Part shown: piece after piece, positions 7,425 to 16,050 of the stretch | Layout of the letters: every line of letters begins with the position of its first letter | Numbering within the stretch: position 1 is the first letter of the stretch | Source: Escherichia marmotae | Lineage (GTDB): Bacteria; Pseudomonadota; Gammaproteobacteria; Enterobacterales; Enterobacteriaceae | Length of the DNA: 64,000 nucleotides | NCBI RefSeq assembly: GCF_002900365.1 | Contig: NZ_CP025979.1 | Span: 4,092,001 to 4,156,000 of the forward strand | Direction: 5' to 3' | Position numbers and translations under genes: made by a program | The notes under the pieces: model-generated | Seen by the model: only the letters and a program-made list of their open reading frames with translations | What the model was told of the DNA's origin: nothing | Databases searched by the model: none

Positions 7425-8504
7425 ATGTCTAAGATTTTTGATTTCGTAAAACCTGGCGTAATCACTGGTGATGAAGTACAGAAAGTTTTCCAGGTAGCAA
7501 AAGAAAATAACTTCGCACTGCCAGCAGTAAACTGCGTCGGTACTGACTCCATCAACGCCGTACTGGAAACCGCTGCTAAAGTTAAAGCGCCGGTTATCGT
7601 TCAGTTCTCCAACGGCGGTGCTTCCTTTATCGCTGGTAAAGGCGTGAAATCTGATGTTCCGCAGGGGGCTGCAATCCTGGGCGCTATCTCTGGTGCGCAT
7701 CACGTACACCAGATGGCTGAACACTACGGTGTTCCTGTAATCCTGCACACTGACCACTGCGCGAAGAAACTGCTGCCGTGGATCGACGGTCTGCTGGACG
7801 CAGGTGAAAAACACTTCGCAGCTACCGGTAAGCCGCTGTTCTCTTCTCACATGATCGACCTGTCTGAAGAATCTCTGCAAGAGAACATCGAAATCTGCTC
7901 TAAATACCTGGAGCGCATGTCCAAAATCGGTATGACTCTGGAAATCGAACTGGGTTGCACTGGTGGTGAAGAAGACGGTGTGGACAACAGCCACATGGAC
8001 GCTTCTGCACTGTACACCCAGCCGGAAGACGTTGATTACGCATACACCGAGCTGAGCAAAATCAGCCCGCGTTTCACCATCGCGGCTTCCTTCGGTAACG
8101 TACACGGCGTTTACAAGCCGGGTAACGTGGTTCTGACCCCGACTATCCTGCGTGATTCTCAGGAATATGTTTCTAAGAAACACAACCTGCCGCACAACAG
8201 CCTGAACTTCGTATTCCACGGCGGTTCCGGTTCTACTGCTCAGGAAATCAAAGACTCCGTAAGCTACGGCGTAGTGAAAATGAACATCGATACCGATACC
8301 CAATGGGCAACCTGGGAAGGTGTTCTGAACTACTACAAAGAAAACGAAGCTTACCTGCAGGGTCAATTGGGCAACCCGAAAGGCGAAGATCAGCCGAACA
8401 AGAAATACTACGATCCGCGCGTATGGCTGCGTGCTGGTCAGACTTCGATGATCGCTCGTCTGGAAAAAGCATTCCAGGAACTGAACGCAATCGACGTTCT
8501 GTAA
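7425..8504 (+). CDS. fbaA: Fructose-bisphosphate aldolase, class II
   Basis: 359 residues, standard length. It cleaves fructose 1,6-bisphosphate to dihydroxyacetone phosphate and glyceraldehyde 3-phosphate using zinc. Zinc and substrate motifs are visible: HTDHCAKKLLP (about 108), ELGCTGGEEDGVDNS (about 174), FHGGSGST (about 264) and MNIDTDTQWA (about 286). The start at 7425 has a caaagaa-type ribosome binding site. It is the third glycolytic gene of the run and ends ahead of a strong terminator. Confidence 0.99.
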   Translation: MSKIFDFVKPGVITGDEVQKVFQVAKENNFALPAVNCVGTDSINAVLETAAKVKAPVIVQFSNGGASFIAGKGVKSDVPQGAAILGAISGAHHVHQMAEHYGVPVILHTDHCAKKLLPWIDGLLDAGEKHFAATGKPLFSSHMIDLSEESLQENIEICSKYLERMSKIGMTLEIELGCTGGEEDGVDNSHMDASALYTQPEDVDYAYTELSKISPRFTIAASFGNVHGVYKPGNVVLTPTILRDSQEYVSKKHNLPHNSLNFVFHGGSGSTAQEIKDSVSYGVVKMNIDTDTQWATWEGVLNYYKENEAYLQGQLGNPKGEDQPNKKYYDPRVWLRAGQTSMIARLEKAFQELNAIDVL

Positions 8505-8527
8505 GATATTCCTTTCTGCTTATCTCA

Positions 8528-8564
8528 AGGCCCGCTCTGCGGGTCTTTTTTTCGCCAAAAGCAA
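8528..8564 (+). terminator. fbaA terminator, first copy of a 37-bp repeat
   Basis: cccgc-tct-gcggg followed by a run of seven T, then cgccaaaagcaa. A near-identical 37-base unit recurs at 8696-8732, so two similar terminators bracket the REP sequences. Confidence 0.85.
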
Positions 8565-8568
8565 AATT

Positions 8569-8668
8569 GCCTGATGCGCTACGCTTATCAGGCCTACACG
8601 TATCCTGCAATATATTGAATTTGCAGGTTTTTGTTGGCCGGATAAGGCGTTCACGCCGCATCCGGCAT
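8569..8668. repeat. REP/BIME palindromic repeats
   Basis: Two REP-type palindromes in opposing orientation: gcctgatgcg...cttatcaggc (8569-8593) and gccggataaggcg...cgccgcatccggc (8637-8666). These are the familiar E. coli intergenic elements that bind gyrase or IHF and shield mRNA ends. A short AT-rich palindrome, cctgcaatatattgaatttgcagg, lies between them. Confidence 0.85.
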
Positions 8669-8695
8669 GACAAAGCGCACATTGTCATATGTCTG

Positions 8696-8732
8696 AGCCC
8701 CACTCTGCGGGGCTTTTTTTCGCCAAAAGCAA
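8696..8732 (+). terminator. Second copy of the fbaA terminator unit
   Basis: gcccc-actct-ggggc followed by seven T and cgccaaaagcaa. The tail is identical to the unit at 8528 and the stem carries compensating changes. The rest of the gap up to the mscS start at 8863 should hold the mscS promoter. Confidence 0.8.
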
Positions 8733-8862
8733 GGTGATGTACTTAAGAAATTTGTGATCTATTTGGCAAAATTATACTTTATTGTTTACCCTTGTCAGAC
8801 TGCCCGTCATAAGGCGGCGGAGTGTATTTCTCCATTTTGAGTCAGTTGAAAAGGAATATTGA

Positions 8863-9738
8863 ATGGAAGATTTGAATGTTGTCGATAGCATACACGGTGC
8901 AGGTTCCTGGTTGGTGAATAATCAGGCGCTGTTGCTGAGTTATGCTGTAAACATCGTGGCGGCTCTCGCGATTATCATCATTGGTTTGATTGTCGCGCGG
9001 ATGATTTCCAATGCGGTGAATCGCCTGATGATCTCCCGTAAAATTGATGCCACCGTTGCTGATTTTCTTTCTGCATTAGTCCGTTACGCAGTTATTGCCT
9101 TTACGCTAATTGCTGCACTGGGTCGCGTGGGCGTACAAACCGCATCGGTTATCGCCGTACTGGGTGCCGCAGGTTTAGCTGTAGGTTTGGCGTTGCAGGG
9201 TTCGCTGTCTAACCTGGCCGCTGGCGTGTTGCTGGTAATGTTCCGCCCGTTCCGTGCCGGTGAATATGTTGACCTCGGCGGTGTTGCCGGTACTGTGCAG
9301 AGCGTGCAGATTTTCTCTACGACTATGCGCACCGCAGACGGTAAAATTATCGTTATTCCGAACGGTAAAATTATTGCCGGTAATATTATTAACTTCTCTC
9401 GCGAGCCGGCGCGCCGTAACGAATTTATCATTGGCGTGGCGTATGATTCTGATATCGATCAGGTTAAGCAGATCCTGACTGATATTATTCAGTCCGAAGA
9501 TCGTATTTTAAAAGATCGTGAAATTACCGTGCGCCTGCATGAACTTGGCGCATCCTCGGTTAATTTTATCGTTCGTGCCTGGAGCAACAGCGGTGATCTG
9601 CAAAACGTGTACTGGGACGTGCTGGAACGTATTAAACGCGAGTTTGATGCTGCTGGTATCAGCTTCCCATATCCGCAAATAGATGTGAACTTCAAGCGGG
9701 TGAAAGAGAATAAAGAGAGCGATGCGGTAACGCGTTAA
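8863..9738 (+). CDS. mscS: Small-conductance mechanosensitive channel
   Basis: 291 residues; an inner-membrane homoheptamer that opens under membrane tension to release solutes in hypo-osmotic shock. Three membrane segments are visible, about 28-57, 68-90 and the pore-lining glycine/alanine-rich TM3 at about 96-127 (VLGAAGLAVGLALQGSLSNL), followed by the cytoplasmic beta and alpha/beta domains. The C-terminus, after VNFKRVKEN, reads KESDAVTR and is about five residues longer than the 286-residue K-12 protein as I recall it. The altered tail lies exactly where an accessory insert begins downstream, so it may mark a recombination junction. Confidence 0.97.
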   Translation: MEDLNVVDSIHGAGSWLVNNQALLLSYAVNIVAALAIIIIGLIVARMISNAVNRLMISRKIDATVADFLSALVRYAVIAFTLIAALGRVGVQTASVIAVLGAAGLAVGLALQGSLSNLAAGVLLVMFRPFRAGEYVDLGGVAGTVQSVQIFSTTMRTADGKIIVIPNGKIIAGNIINFSREPARRNEFIIGVAYDSDIDQVKQILTDIIQSEDRILKDREITVRLHELGASSVNFIVRAWSNSGDLQNVYWDVLERIKREFDAAGISFPYPQIDVNFKRVKENKESDAVTR

Positions 9739-9747
9739 TCATGTAAA

Positions 9748-9770
9748 GCGCCCATAAGATTCATGGGCGC
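9748..9770. terminator. Hairpin between convergent mscS and TRAP gene
   Basis: gcgcccat and atgggcgc pair around a 7-base loop, between the stops of two converging genes. It probably ends transcription of mscS; the plus-strand tail is AT-rich but has no clean T run. Confidence 0.6.
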
Positions 9771-9779
9771 ACTAACAAT

Positions 9780-10823
9780 TCAATGGATTGTTCTATCAAG
9801 AAGATTGGCAACTTTTTGCATCACTTCCCTGGCATTGTCTATACCTTCAGCTTTCTGCTTTGCTACCCACTGAGCTTGTTCTTGCTGATAACCAATCGCT
9901 TTCCGCCAGGCCTCCAGTTCTGCTTTTGTCAGATAGCGAACATGTGTGCCTTCCTGTTCAAGCGTTTTTACCATGTTGATCAGATTGTTATCTAATGCCT
10001 GGCCCAGCGCCTTCTGGGTTGTAATAGCAGCTCGCTGAATCGCCTCGCGATCTTGAGTACTGAGGCTTTCCCAGGTGTGTTTATTCATCGTCAAAAGATA
10101 AACATGGCCGAGCCAGAGCGAAGGAGAGAGCAACACATTCGGCGCAGCACGTTCAGCATGGATGTCATACCCGCTATCGAGATTGACCATTAAGCCATCG
10201 AGTTTCCCGTCGCGGAGTGCTGTCGTAATTTGCTCATTCCACGGTAAGGTTACGGTTTTTGCTCCTGTATTAACTAAATAAGCCCGATGCCAGAAACTGG
10301 CTGTTCGCCAGGAAGTTCCCTGAAGAGCGGTTAATTTCATAATGGGTTTGGTAGAAAAAAAGCCTACCGGATAGCCAAGGAAAAATTGTAAGTTCACGAC
10401 ATTGTTACGCTCAATTTCAGCGTTAAGTTCGGGAATTTCTGCATATACGCGACGAAAGAATTCTACCTGACTGGCTCCATGCTCCGGGCCAATAGCAAAG
10501 CTCTTGAATATTTGATGAAGCGGTAATTGTTTCGCTGTGTATTCTGGCACCACTATACCCATATCAGCTTTGCTGCCATCACTTATCGTCGCCAGTGCGT
10601 CATAGCTGATGGCGATTTCACCGTTCCAGTGAGGTTCAATTTTCAAACGTCCTTGTGACTCTTTTCCAATTTCTGCAAATAATACCTCTTTAATGAGTTG
10701 TGTACGCATTCCACCATAAGGTTCATGATCGGTATAGCGAAGTATTTTTTCAGCAGCAATGTTGGGGAAAGATACCAGAAGTAACCCTGATATCAGAGAA
10801 AATAAAAAGTGTTTGAATGTCAT
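9780..10823 (-). CDS. Orphan TRAP-type (DctP family) solute-binding protein
   Basis: 347 residues. An N-terminal signal peptide (basic start, then LFSLISGLLLVSFPNIAA) predicts export to the periplasm. The body follows the DctP/TRAP family: VLFAEIGKESQGRLKIEPHWNGEIA near residue 50, ADMGIVVPEYTAK (about 87), a conserved region near LDGLMVNLDSGYD and a C-terminal helix rich in charged residues. TRAP binding proteins normally deliver carboxylates to DctQ/DctM permeases, but no such genes are present here. The start is preceded by agaagga. It lies 54 bp downstream of an unknown gene on the same strand, probably in one operon. Both sit between mscS and argO, which are adjacent in K-12, so this is an accessory insert. 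The ligand is unknown. Confidence 0.82.
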   Translation of the reverse strand: MTFKHFLFSLISGLLLVSFPNIAAEKILRYTDHEPYGGMRTQLIKEVLFAEIGKESQGRLKIEPHWNGEIAISYDALATISDGSKADMGIVVPEYTAKQLPLHQIFKSFAIGPEHGASQVEFFRRVYAEIPELNAEIERNNVVNLQFFLGYPVGFFSTKPIMKLTALQGTSWRTASFWHRAYLVNTGAKTVTLPWNEQITTALRDGKLDGLMVNLDSGYDIHAERAAPNVLLSPSLWLGHVYLLTMNKHTWESLSTQDREAIQRAAITTQKALGQALDNNLINMVKTLEQEGTHVRYLTKAELEAWRKAIGYQQEQAQWVAKQKAEGIDNAREVMQKVANLLDRTIH

Positions 10824-10877
10824 ATCAGTTCCTTCTGTAATTTTGTTGATCGTCGTTAATATTAAAAGCAGTGAACT

Positions 10878-11807
10878 TTAACAACTAAAATCAAACTTCA
10901 TATTTTTAAAGTCCAGCCAGGCATTACCTGTGCCAAAATTATACCCGTCGAAATACTCTTCAAACTCAATATAATAAGGCGACATTCCGTCTGGTATAGG
11001 CTGCACGAGCGCCATCGAACCACCGAGATGATCGGGCAGATGTGCGCTATGCCACTGGAGAGGTTCACATTTACTCTTTCCCTCTGCATCTTTAGAAAAA
11101 TAATGAATGGACTGATATTCCGTATCATTTCTTTCTGAGGGGCTAATTCCCGCATTAGGATCAAAAGCGCGCGGCTCGCATGAAATCGCCAGATTGAACG
11201 CCAGCGACTGCTCAGGAATGGTGCCCAATTTACGGTAAATAAAATTGCTTTCAGGCGTATCTTTTGGTCTGACGTTAGCCTGAAAATAACTAAATGCACT
11301 GCCAATAGTCATCCATTCTGGCGTATCTTGCTGGTCGCGATAGTGGTCAGGTATAAGTTCAGGTGGCTCGCAAAATGGGCCGTTGAACTCGTACTGGGTT
11401 AGTAAAATTACCGCATAAGAACAACCTAATATATCTGCCATCCGAAATAGCCGTGGATGTCGTTGCTTTTCTGCCAGCCAAAAAACATAAAGATTTGGAT
11501 CTTCTGGGGGCGTGCAGGATTCAAAATTTTCAAACACATCCAATATTTCTTCTGTACACGGAGTTCCGCCATCGTTGTGTTCTGGCGCAACTGCAAAGAA
11601 AGATAACGCGACAACCTCTGGTCCATAAATCCGATAGTCCTCTGGCAATAGTAGGGTAAATCCATGATTCAATGGGAAACCATTATTTGGATCCAGCGGC
11701 CACTGTTCGGGTGTTATGCCTGGTGGTAGTCCAAAGCACCAACCTTGTTGTCGCGGCATATTTTCGCGGATAGGGTAGGGGAGCAGAGTGAGATCATATG
11801 ATTGCAT
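10878..11807 (-). CDS. Uncharacterised cytoplasmic protein of the mscS-argO insert
   Basis: 309 residues, no signal peptide and no membrane segment; rich in proline, aromatic and acidic residues (pattern such as LPPGITPEQWPLDPNNGFPLNHG at the start, cut here to its gist). It opens MQSYDLTLLPYPIREN and ends KNMKFDFSC. I do not recognise a catalytic motif. A mention of proteins with DUF1963-like or DUF7256-like composition would be a guess. The start at 11807 has taaagga upstream. It is followed by the TRAP-type binding protein gene after a 70-bp start-to-stop gap region of leader (54 bp untranslated), suggesting co-expression. AT content is somewhat above the surrounding core genes, consistent with horizontal gain. 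Confidence 0.75.
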   Translation of the reverse strand: MQSYDLTLLPYPIRENMPRQQGWCFGLPPGITPEQWPLDPNNGFPLNHGFTLLLPEDYRIYGPEVVALSFFAVAPEHNDGGTPCTEEILDVFENFESCTPPEDPNLYVFWLAEKQRHPRLFRMADILGCSYAVILLTQYEFNGPFCEPPELIPDHYRDQQDTPEWMTIGSAFSYFQANVRPKDTPESNFIYRKLGTIPEQSLAFNLAISCEPRAFDPNAGISPSERNDTEYQSIHYFSKDAEGKSKCEPLQWHSAHLPDHLGGSMALVQPIPDGMSPYYIEFEEYFDGYNFGTGNAWLDFKNMKFDFSC

Positions 11808-12021
11808 TGTGTTAGTCCTTTACAACGCGAGCAGGGAAGCGAGCCATAACGTCGTTTACGCCATGGGGAATGTTGAGATTGTTATTCTAAAATCAGTCAC
11901 CGAGTAGAATTATTTAAATTAATATTAAAATTATTTATATGCTATTAGAATTATCAATTTTATCTAATAACAATCCCGCACTATAGTCTCTGCATCAGGT
12001 AATTAACTCGGAATTTTTAAC
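11808..12021. promoter_or_regulatory. Divergent promoter region for the insert and argO
   Basis: 214 bp, very AT-rich between 11885 and 11975. A tatagt -10 element for argO lies at 11982-11987. In K-12 this upstream AT-rich stretch is bound by ArgP (activation with arginine) and Lrp. The insert's 5' end approaches it closely, so the left part of the native region may be new sequence. Confidence 0.6.
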
Positions 12022-12657
12022 ATGTTTTCTTATTATTTTCAAGGCCTTGCGCTTGGTGCGGCTATGATCCTGCCGCTCGGTCCGCAAAATGCTTTTGTGA
12101 TGAATCAGGGCATTCGCCGTCAGTACCACATAATGATTGCCTTACTTTGTGCAATCAGCGATTTAGTCCTGATTTGCGCCGGGATTTTTGGCGGTAGCGC
12201 GTTACTGATGCAGTCTCCGTGGTTATTGGCATTAGTGACCTGGGGTGGTGTTGCCTTTTTGTTGTGGTATGGCTTTGGCGCTTTTAAAACTGCGATGGGC
12301 AGTAATATTGAACTGGCGAGTGCCGAAGTGATGAAACAGGGGCGATGGAAAATTATCGCCACCATGCTGGCGGTGACCTGGCTGAATCCGCATGTCTATC
12401 TGGATACCTTTGTGGTACTGGGCAGCCTGGGCGGTCAACTTGATCCTGACCCAAAACGTTGGTTTGCATTCGGGACGATTAGCGCCTCTTTCCTGTGGTT
12501 TTTTGGCCTGGCGTTATTAGCCGCCTGGCTGGCACCGCGTTTGCGTACCGCCAAAGCGCAGCGCATTATCAATTTCGTGGTGGGCTGCGTGATGTGGTTT
12601 ATCGCTCTACAACTGGCGAAAGAGGGGATTGCCCATGCACAAGCCTTGTTCAGTTAG
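12022..12657 (+). CDS. argO: L-arginine exporter
   Basis: 211 residues of the LysE family; an inner-membrane exporter of arginine and its analogue canavanine. About six hydrophobic segments are visible, beginning with FQGLALGAAMILPLGPQNAF, whose LPLGPQNAF motif is the LysE-family signature. Standard length. Expression is known to need the regulator ArgP, whose gene is at 20182-21075 in this window. The next gene, yggE, follows after 92 bp. Confidence 0.97.
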   Translation: MFSYYFQGLALGAAMILPLGPQNAFVMNQGIRRQYHIMIALLCAISDLVLICAGIFGGSALLMQSPWLLALVTWGGVAFLLWYGFGAFKTAMGSNIELASAEVMKQGRWKIIATMLAVTWLNPHVYLDTFVVLGSLGGQLDPDPKRWFAFGTISASFLWFFGLALLAAWLAPRLRTAKAQRIINFVVGCVMWFIALQLAKEGIAHAQALFS

Positions 12658-12749
12658 GTGCTATCTGATGGAAAATTAAAACAGAGACGCTAAGCTTGCC
12701 TCCAGAGGTCCTGAATTTTGGGCAAGTCAATTAACACGGAGAGACTAAC

Positions 12750-13490
12750 GTGAAGTTCAAAGTTATCGCCCTGGCGGCATTGATGGGTTTCAGCGGAATG
12801 GCAGTACAGGCCAATGAACTACCGGATGGTCCGCATATTGTCACTTCAGGAACAGCAAGCGTGGATGCGGTGCCAGACATTGCCACCCTTGCGATTGAAG
12901 TCAACGTGGCAGCGAAGGATGCCGCGACCGCCAAGAAGCAGGCGGATGAGCGTGTGGCGCAATATATCTCTTTCCTTGAACTCAATCAGATCGCGAAAAA
13001 AGATATCAGCTCTGCCAATTTACGCACCCAGCCTGATTACGATTACCAGGATGGTAAAAGTATTCTGAAAGGCTACCGGGCGGTGAGAACGGTGGAAGTA
13101 ACGCTTCGTCAGTTAGACAAACTGAATTCTTTGCTGGATGGCGCGCTGAAGGCCGGGCTTAACGAAATTCGTTCTGTTTCCTTGGGGGTGGCGCAACCTG
13201 ATGCCTATAAAGATAAAGCGCGTAAGGCGGCGATTGATAATGCGATTCATCAGGCACAGGAGCTGGCGAACGGCTTTAATCGCAAGTTGGGGCCGGTATA
13301 TAGCGTGCGCTACCATGTTTCCAACTATCAGCCCAGCCCGATGGTTCGAATGATGAAAGCTGATGCCGCGCCGGTTTCCACTCAGGAAACTTACGAGCAG
13401 GCTGCTATTCAGTTTGATGATCAGGTTGATGTGGTCTTCCAGTTAGAACCTGTTGATCAGCAACCTGCAAAAACACCTACCGCACAATAA
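12750..13490 (+). CDS. yggE: SIMPL-domain (DUF541) periplasmic protein YggE
   Basis: 246 residues beginning with GTG (in cacggagagactaacgtg, with a good ggaga site). A signal peptide (KFKVIALAALMGFSGMAVQA) is followed by a SIMPL domain opening with the typical GTASVDAVPDIATLAIEV. The family is periplasmic or surface-associated; YggE has been linked to relief of oxidative stress, but its biochemistry is not settled. A hairpin terminator follows at 13497-13520. Intact and ordinary. Confidence 0.93.
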   Translation: MKFKVIALAALMGFSGMAVQANELPDGPHIVTSGTASVDAVPDIATLAIEVNVAAKDAATAKKQADERVAQYISFLELNQIAKKDISSANLRTQPDYDYQDGKSILKGYRAVRTVEVTLRQLDKLNSLLDGALKAGLNEIRSVSLGVAQPDAYKDKARKAAIDNAIHQAQELANGFNRKLGPVYSVRYHVSNYQPSPMVRMMKADAAPVSTQETYEQAAIQFDDQVDVVFQLEPVDQQPAKTPTAQ

Positions 13491-13496
13491 TACTTT

Positions 13497-13524
13497 TAGC
13501 CCGACGCCTTTGTCGGGCTAATGT
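13497..13524 (+). terminator. yggE terminator
   Basis: tagcccgac-gccttt-gtcgggcta, an 9-bp stem; the following sequence (atgtcttcacc) lacks a strong T run, so it may act mainly as a 3' end stabiliser. Confidence 0.6.
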
Positions 13525-13658
13525 CTTCACCTGATATCGCCTCCTTTTTCTGTAATTTTCTGTAAAACCATGATGCAATCACCTATCTTTGCACGCGATT
13601 TCATCAAAGATTGAATAACTGAAACGGTTAAGCGGACAGTGATGTTTGGGGAGAGGGT

Positions 13659-14550
13659 ATGGATATTTTTATTTCAAAAAAGATGCGCAATTTTATTAGC
13701 GCAAACTAATAATATTGCCCGGGCAGCAGAAAAAATACATATGACGGCGTCGCCGTTCGGCAAAAGTATTGCCGCGCTGGAGGAGCAAATTGGTTATACA
13801 TTGTTTACCCGTAAAGATAACAATATTAGTCTTAATAAAGCTGGACAGGAACTTTATCAAAAACTTTTTCCGGTTTACCAACGAATTTCTGCTATTGATA
13901 ATGAAATTCATAATTCCGGGCGTCGTTCTCGTGAAATTGTAATTGGTATAGATAATACCTATCCGACGATTATTTTTGATCAGCTAATCAGCCTTGGTGA
14001 TAAATATGAAGGGGTGACAGCCCAGCCGGTTGAGTTTAGTGAAAATGGGGTTATTGATAATCTCTTCCACCACCAGTTTGATTTTATTATCTCTCCGCAG
14101 CATGTCTCCGGGCGTGTAAAGGGGTTGGAGAGCCTGACTATCAGCGAACTTTCGCCGCTGCGACTGGGGTTTCTCGTTTCTCGCCGTTTTGAAGAACGCC
14201 AGGAGCAGGAGTTATTACAGGAGCTGCCGTGGTTACAGATGCGCTTTCAGAACCGCGCTAACTATGAAGCGATGATTGATGCGAACATGCGTCCTTGTGG
14301 GATTAATCCAACAATCATTTATCGTCCCTACAGTTTTATGGCCAAAATAAGCGCCGTTGAGCGCGGACATTTCCTGACAGTCATTCCACATTTTGCCTGG
14401 CGGCTGGTGAACCCGGCAACGCTGAAATATTTTGATGCGCCGCATACGCCAATGTATATGCAGGAATACCTCTATTCACTGAAAAACCATCGCTATACCG
14501 CCACGATGCTACAGCAAATTTCTGAAGATCGTGACGGTACGAGCAATTAA
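13659..14550 (+). pseudogene. ygfI: LysR-family regulator ygfI, frameshifted near the start
   Basis: The best start, ATG 13659, has a strong ggggagagg site and reads MDIFISKKMRNFI, but then runs into TAA at 13707-13709. The rest of the protein (LLAQTNNIARAAEKIHMTASPFGKS, the helix-turn-helix, here named only in part, and the effector domain to codon end 14550) is in another frame. From 13659 to 14550 is 892 bases, five short of the 897 expected for the 298-residue protein. A 5-base deletion within a ttattttatt-type repeat explains this exactly. A frame open from GTG 13639 or ATG 13642 rejoins the body but has a poor ribosome site. The target genes of YgfI are unknown; it converges on scpC, the stop codons overlapping. 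Confidence 0.8.
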
Positions 14551-16025
14551 CTCAGCATCGAGCCAGTTTCGATCAAGTTACGATGCAGATCGAAAACGTG
14601 GCTAAGATCGTGGTGAATATGCCCACCAGGTGCATTTTCCAGATAGTGATGCAGATAGTCACGGTACATGGGATGGGCACAGTTATCGATGATAGCGCGT
14701 GCGCGCTGAAGTGGGGAGAGGCCGCGCAGGTCGGCAATCCCTTGTTCAGTGATGATCACTTTCACGCTGTGTTCGCTGTGATCGACATGGCTACACATTG
14801 GCACGATAGTTGATATCTTGCCTTCTTTGGCGATCGACGGTGCCATAAAGATCGACAGGTAAGCATTGCGTTCAAAATCGCCGCTGCCGCCGATACCGTT
14901 CATCAAATTAACACCGGCAACATGCGTTGAGTTGGCATGTCCGTAAATATCAAACTCCAGACCCACGTTCAGAGCGATAACACCAAGGCGGCGGATAATT
15001 TCCGGGTTATTGGAAATCTCCTGCGGACGTAACACAATGCGGCTGGAGAAGTAGTCCATATTGTCGTAAATCTTACGCAGTGAATCGGCAGAGATTGTCA
15101 GACTGGAGGCGCTGGCACCGGTGATTTTGCCGGTTTCCAGAAGATGAACCACCGATTCCTGTAGCACTTCCGAATACATCATAAACGGTGGAATATCCGG
15201 GTTATCTCCGAAACGTGCCATTACCGCATTATTGATGTTGCCAACCCCACTTTGCAATGGCAAAAACTCCGGTGGAATACGCCCCAGTGCCATTTCACGT
15301 AACAGAAAGGTGACTACATTGTCAGCGATTTGCTGGCACATGGGATTTTGCTTATCCAGGATATTACCTGCATCAGGTAAGTTGGTTTCCACGACCGCAA
15401 CAATCTTTTTCGGATCAATGTGCACATAACGAGTACCGACGCGATCCATTGCATGGAAGATCGAAACGCTATTGCGCCGCGGTGGTGCTCCTGGAATCAC
15501 AATATCTGCCAGTTCCGCAACGCGCGGATCGTGATAGTGATTGAGTTCAATGATCACTTTCTTTGCCTGCAGTAACCAGGTCGGCGCGTTACCGATCCCA
15601 CTGGTCAACCAGACACGTCCATCCGGTGCGATCTCTGAAGCTTCAATTACCGCAACATCAATGTCACCGAAGAAGCCGTAGTTGACCATTTGCGCTACTT
15701 CGCTCAAATGTAGATCAACAAAACTGACCGCACCCTGATTGATCTTTTTGCGTAATCCAGATGATGTTTGATACGGAGCGCGCCACGAAACAGCGTCAGC
15801 TTCAGAGAGTACATCATCGGCGGCGGCGCTAATTGACGCTCCGGTTAGCAGGCGAATTTGGTACGGTTTTTTCGCCTCATGCTGTTCATTGGCACGACGG
15901 GCAATAGCAGCAGGCAGGGCTTTAGGTGAACCCGCAGGGGTAAAGCCGCTGAATGCCACCATATCGTTGTGCCGGATAATTTCCGCCGCTTCATCGGCGG
16001 TCATCCTTGCCCAGGTCATACTCAT
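14547..16025 (-). CDS. scpC: Propionyl-CoA:succinate CoA transferase
   Basis: 492 residues, an acetyl-CoA hydrolase/transferase family protein. It moves CoA from propionyl-CoA to succinate, closing the cycle that turns succinate into propionate. Family regions visible include SGFTPAGSPKALP near residue 25, LTSGIGNAPTW (about 155) and the C-terminal NGIGGSGDFERNAYLS with ITEQGIADLRGLSP. It is the last gene of scpA-argK-scpB-scpC, 25 bp after scpB, with a ggag site before ATG 16025. Its stop overlaps the stop of the broken ygfI on the other strand by three bases. Confidence 0.96.
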   Translation of the reverse strand: MSMTWARMTADEAAEIIRHNDMVAFSGFTPAGSPKALPAAIARRANEQHEAKKPYQIRLLTGASISAAADDVLSEADAVSWRAPYQTSSGLRKKINQGAVSFVDLHLSEVAQMVNYGFFGDIDVAVIEASEIAPDGRVWLTSGIGNAPTWLLQAKKVIIELNHYHDPRVAELADIVIPGAPPRRNSVSIFHAMDRVGTRYVHIDPKKIVAVVETNLPDAGNILDKQNPMCQQIADNVVTFLLREMALGRIPPEFLPLQSGVGNINNAVMARFGDNPDIPPFMMYSEVLQESVVHLLETGKITGASASSLTISADSLRKIYDNMDYFSSRIVLRPQEISNNPEIIRRLGVIALNVGLEFDIYGHANSTHVAGVNLMNGIGGSGDFERNAYLSIFMAPSIAKEGKISTIVPMCSHVDHSEHSVKVIITEQGIADLRGLSPLQRARAIIDNCAHPMYRDYLHHYLENAPGGHIHHDLSHVFDLHRNLIETGSMLS

Positions 16026-16050
16026 CCTTTACTCCTTTGTTCGCAGATCA

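Noticed and set aside
6152..7555. Long open frame (467 codons) antisense to pgk
   Set aside because: It mirrors the codon bias of highly expressed pgk; cysteine- and phenylalanine-rich composition and no ribosome site or homology.
7338..8366. 342-codon open frame antisense to fbaA
   Set aside because: Shadow of fbaA codon bias.
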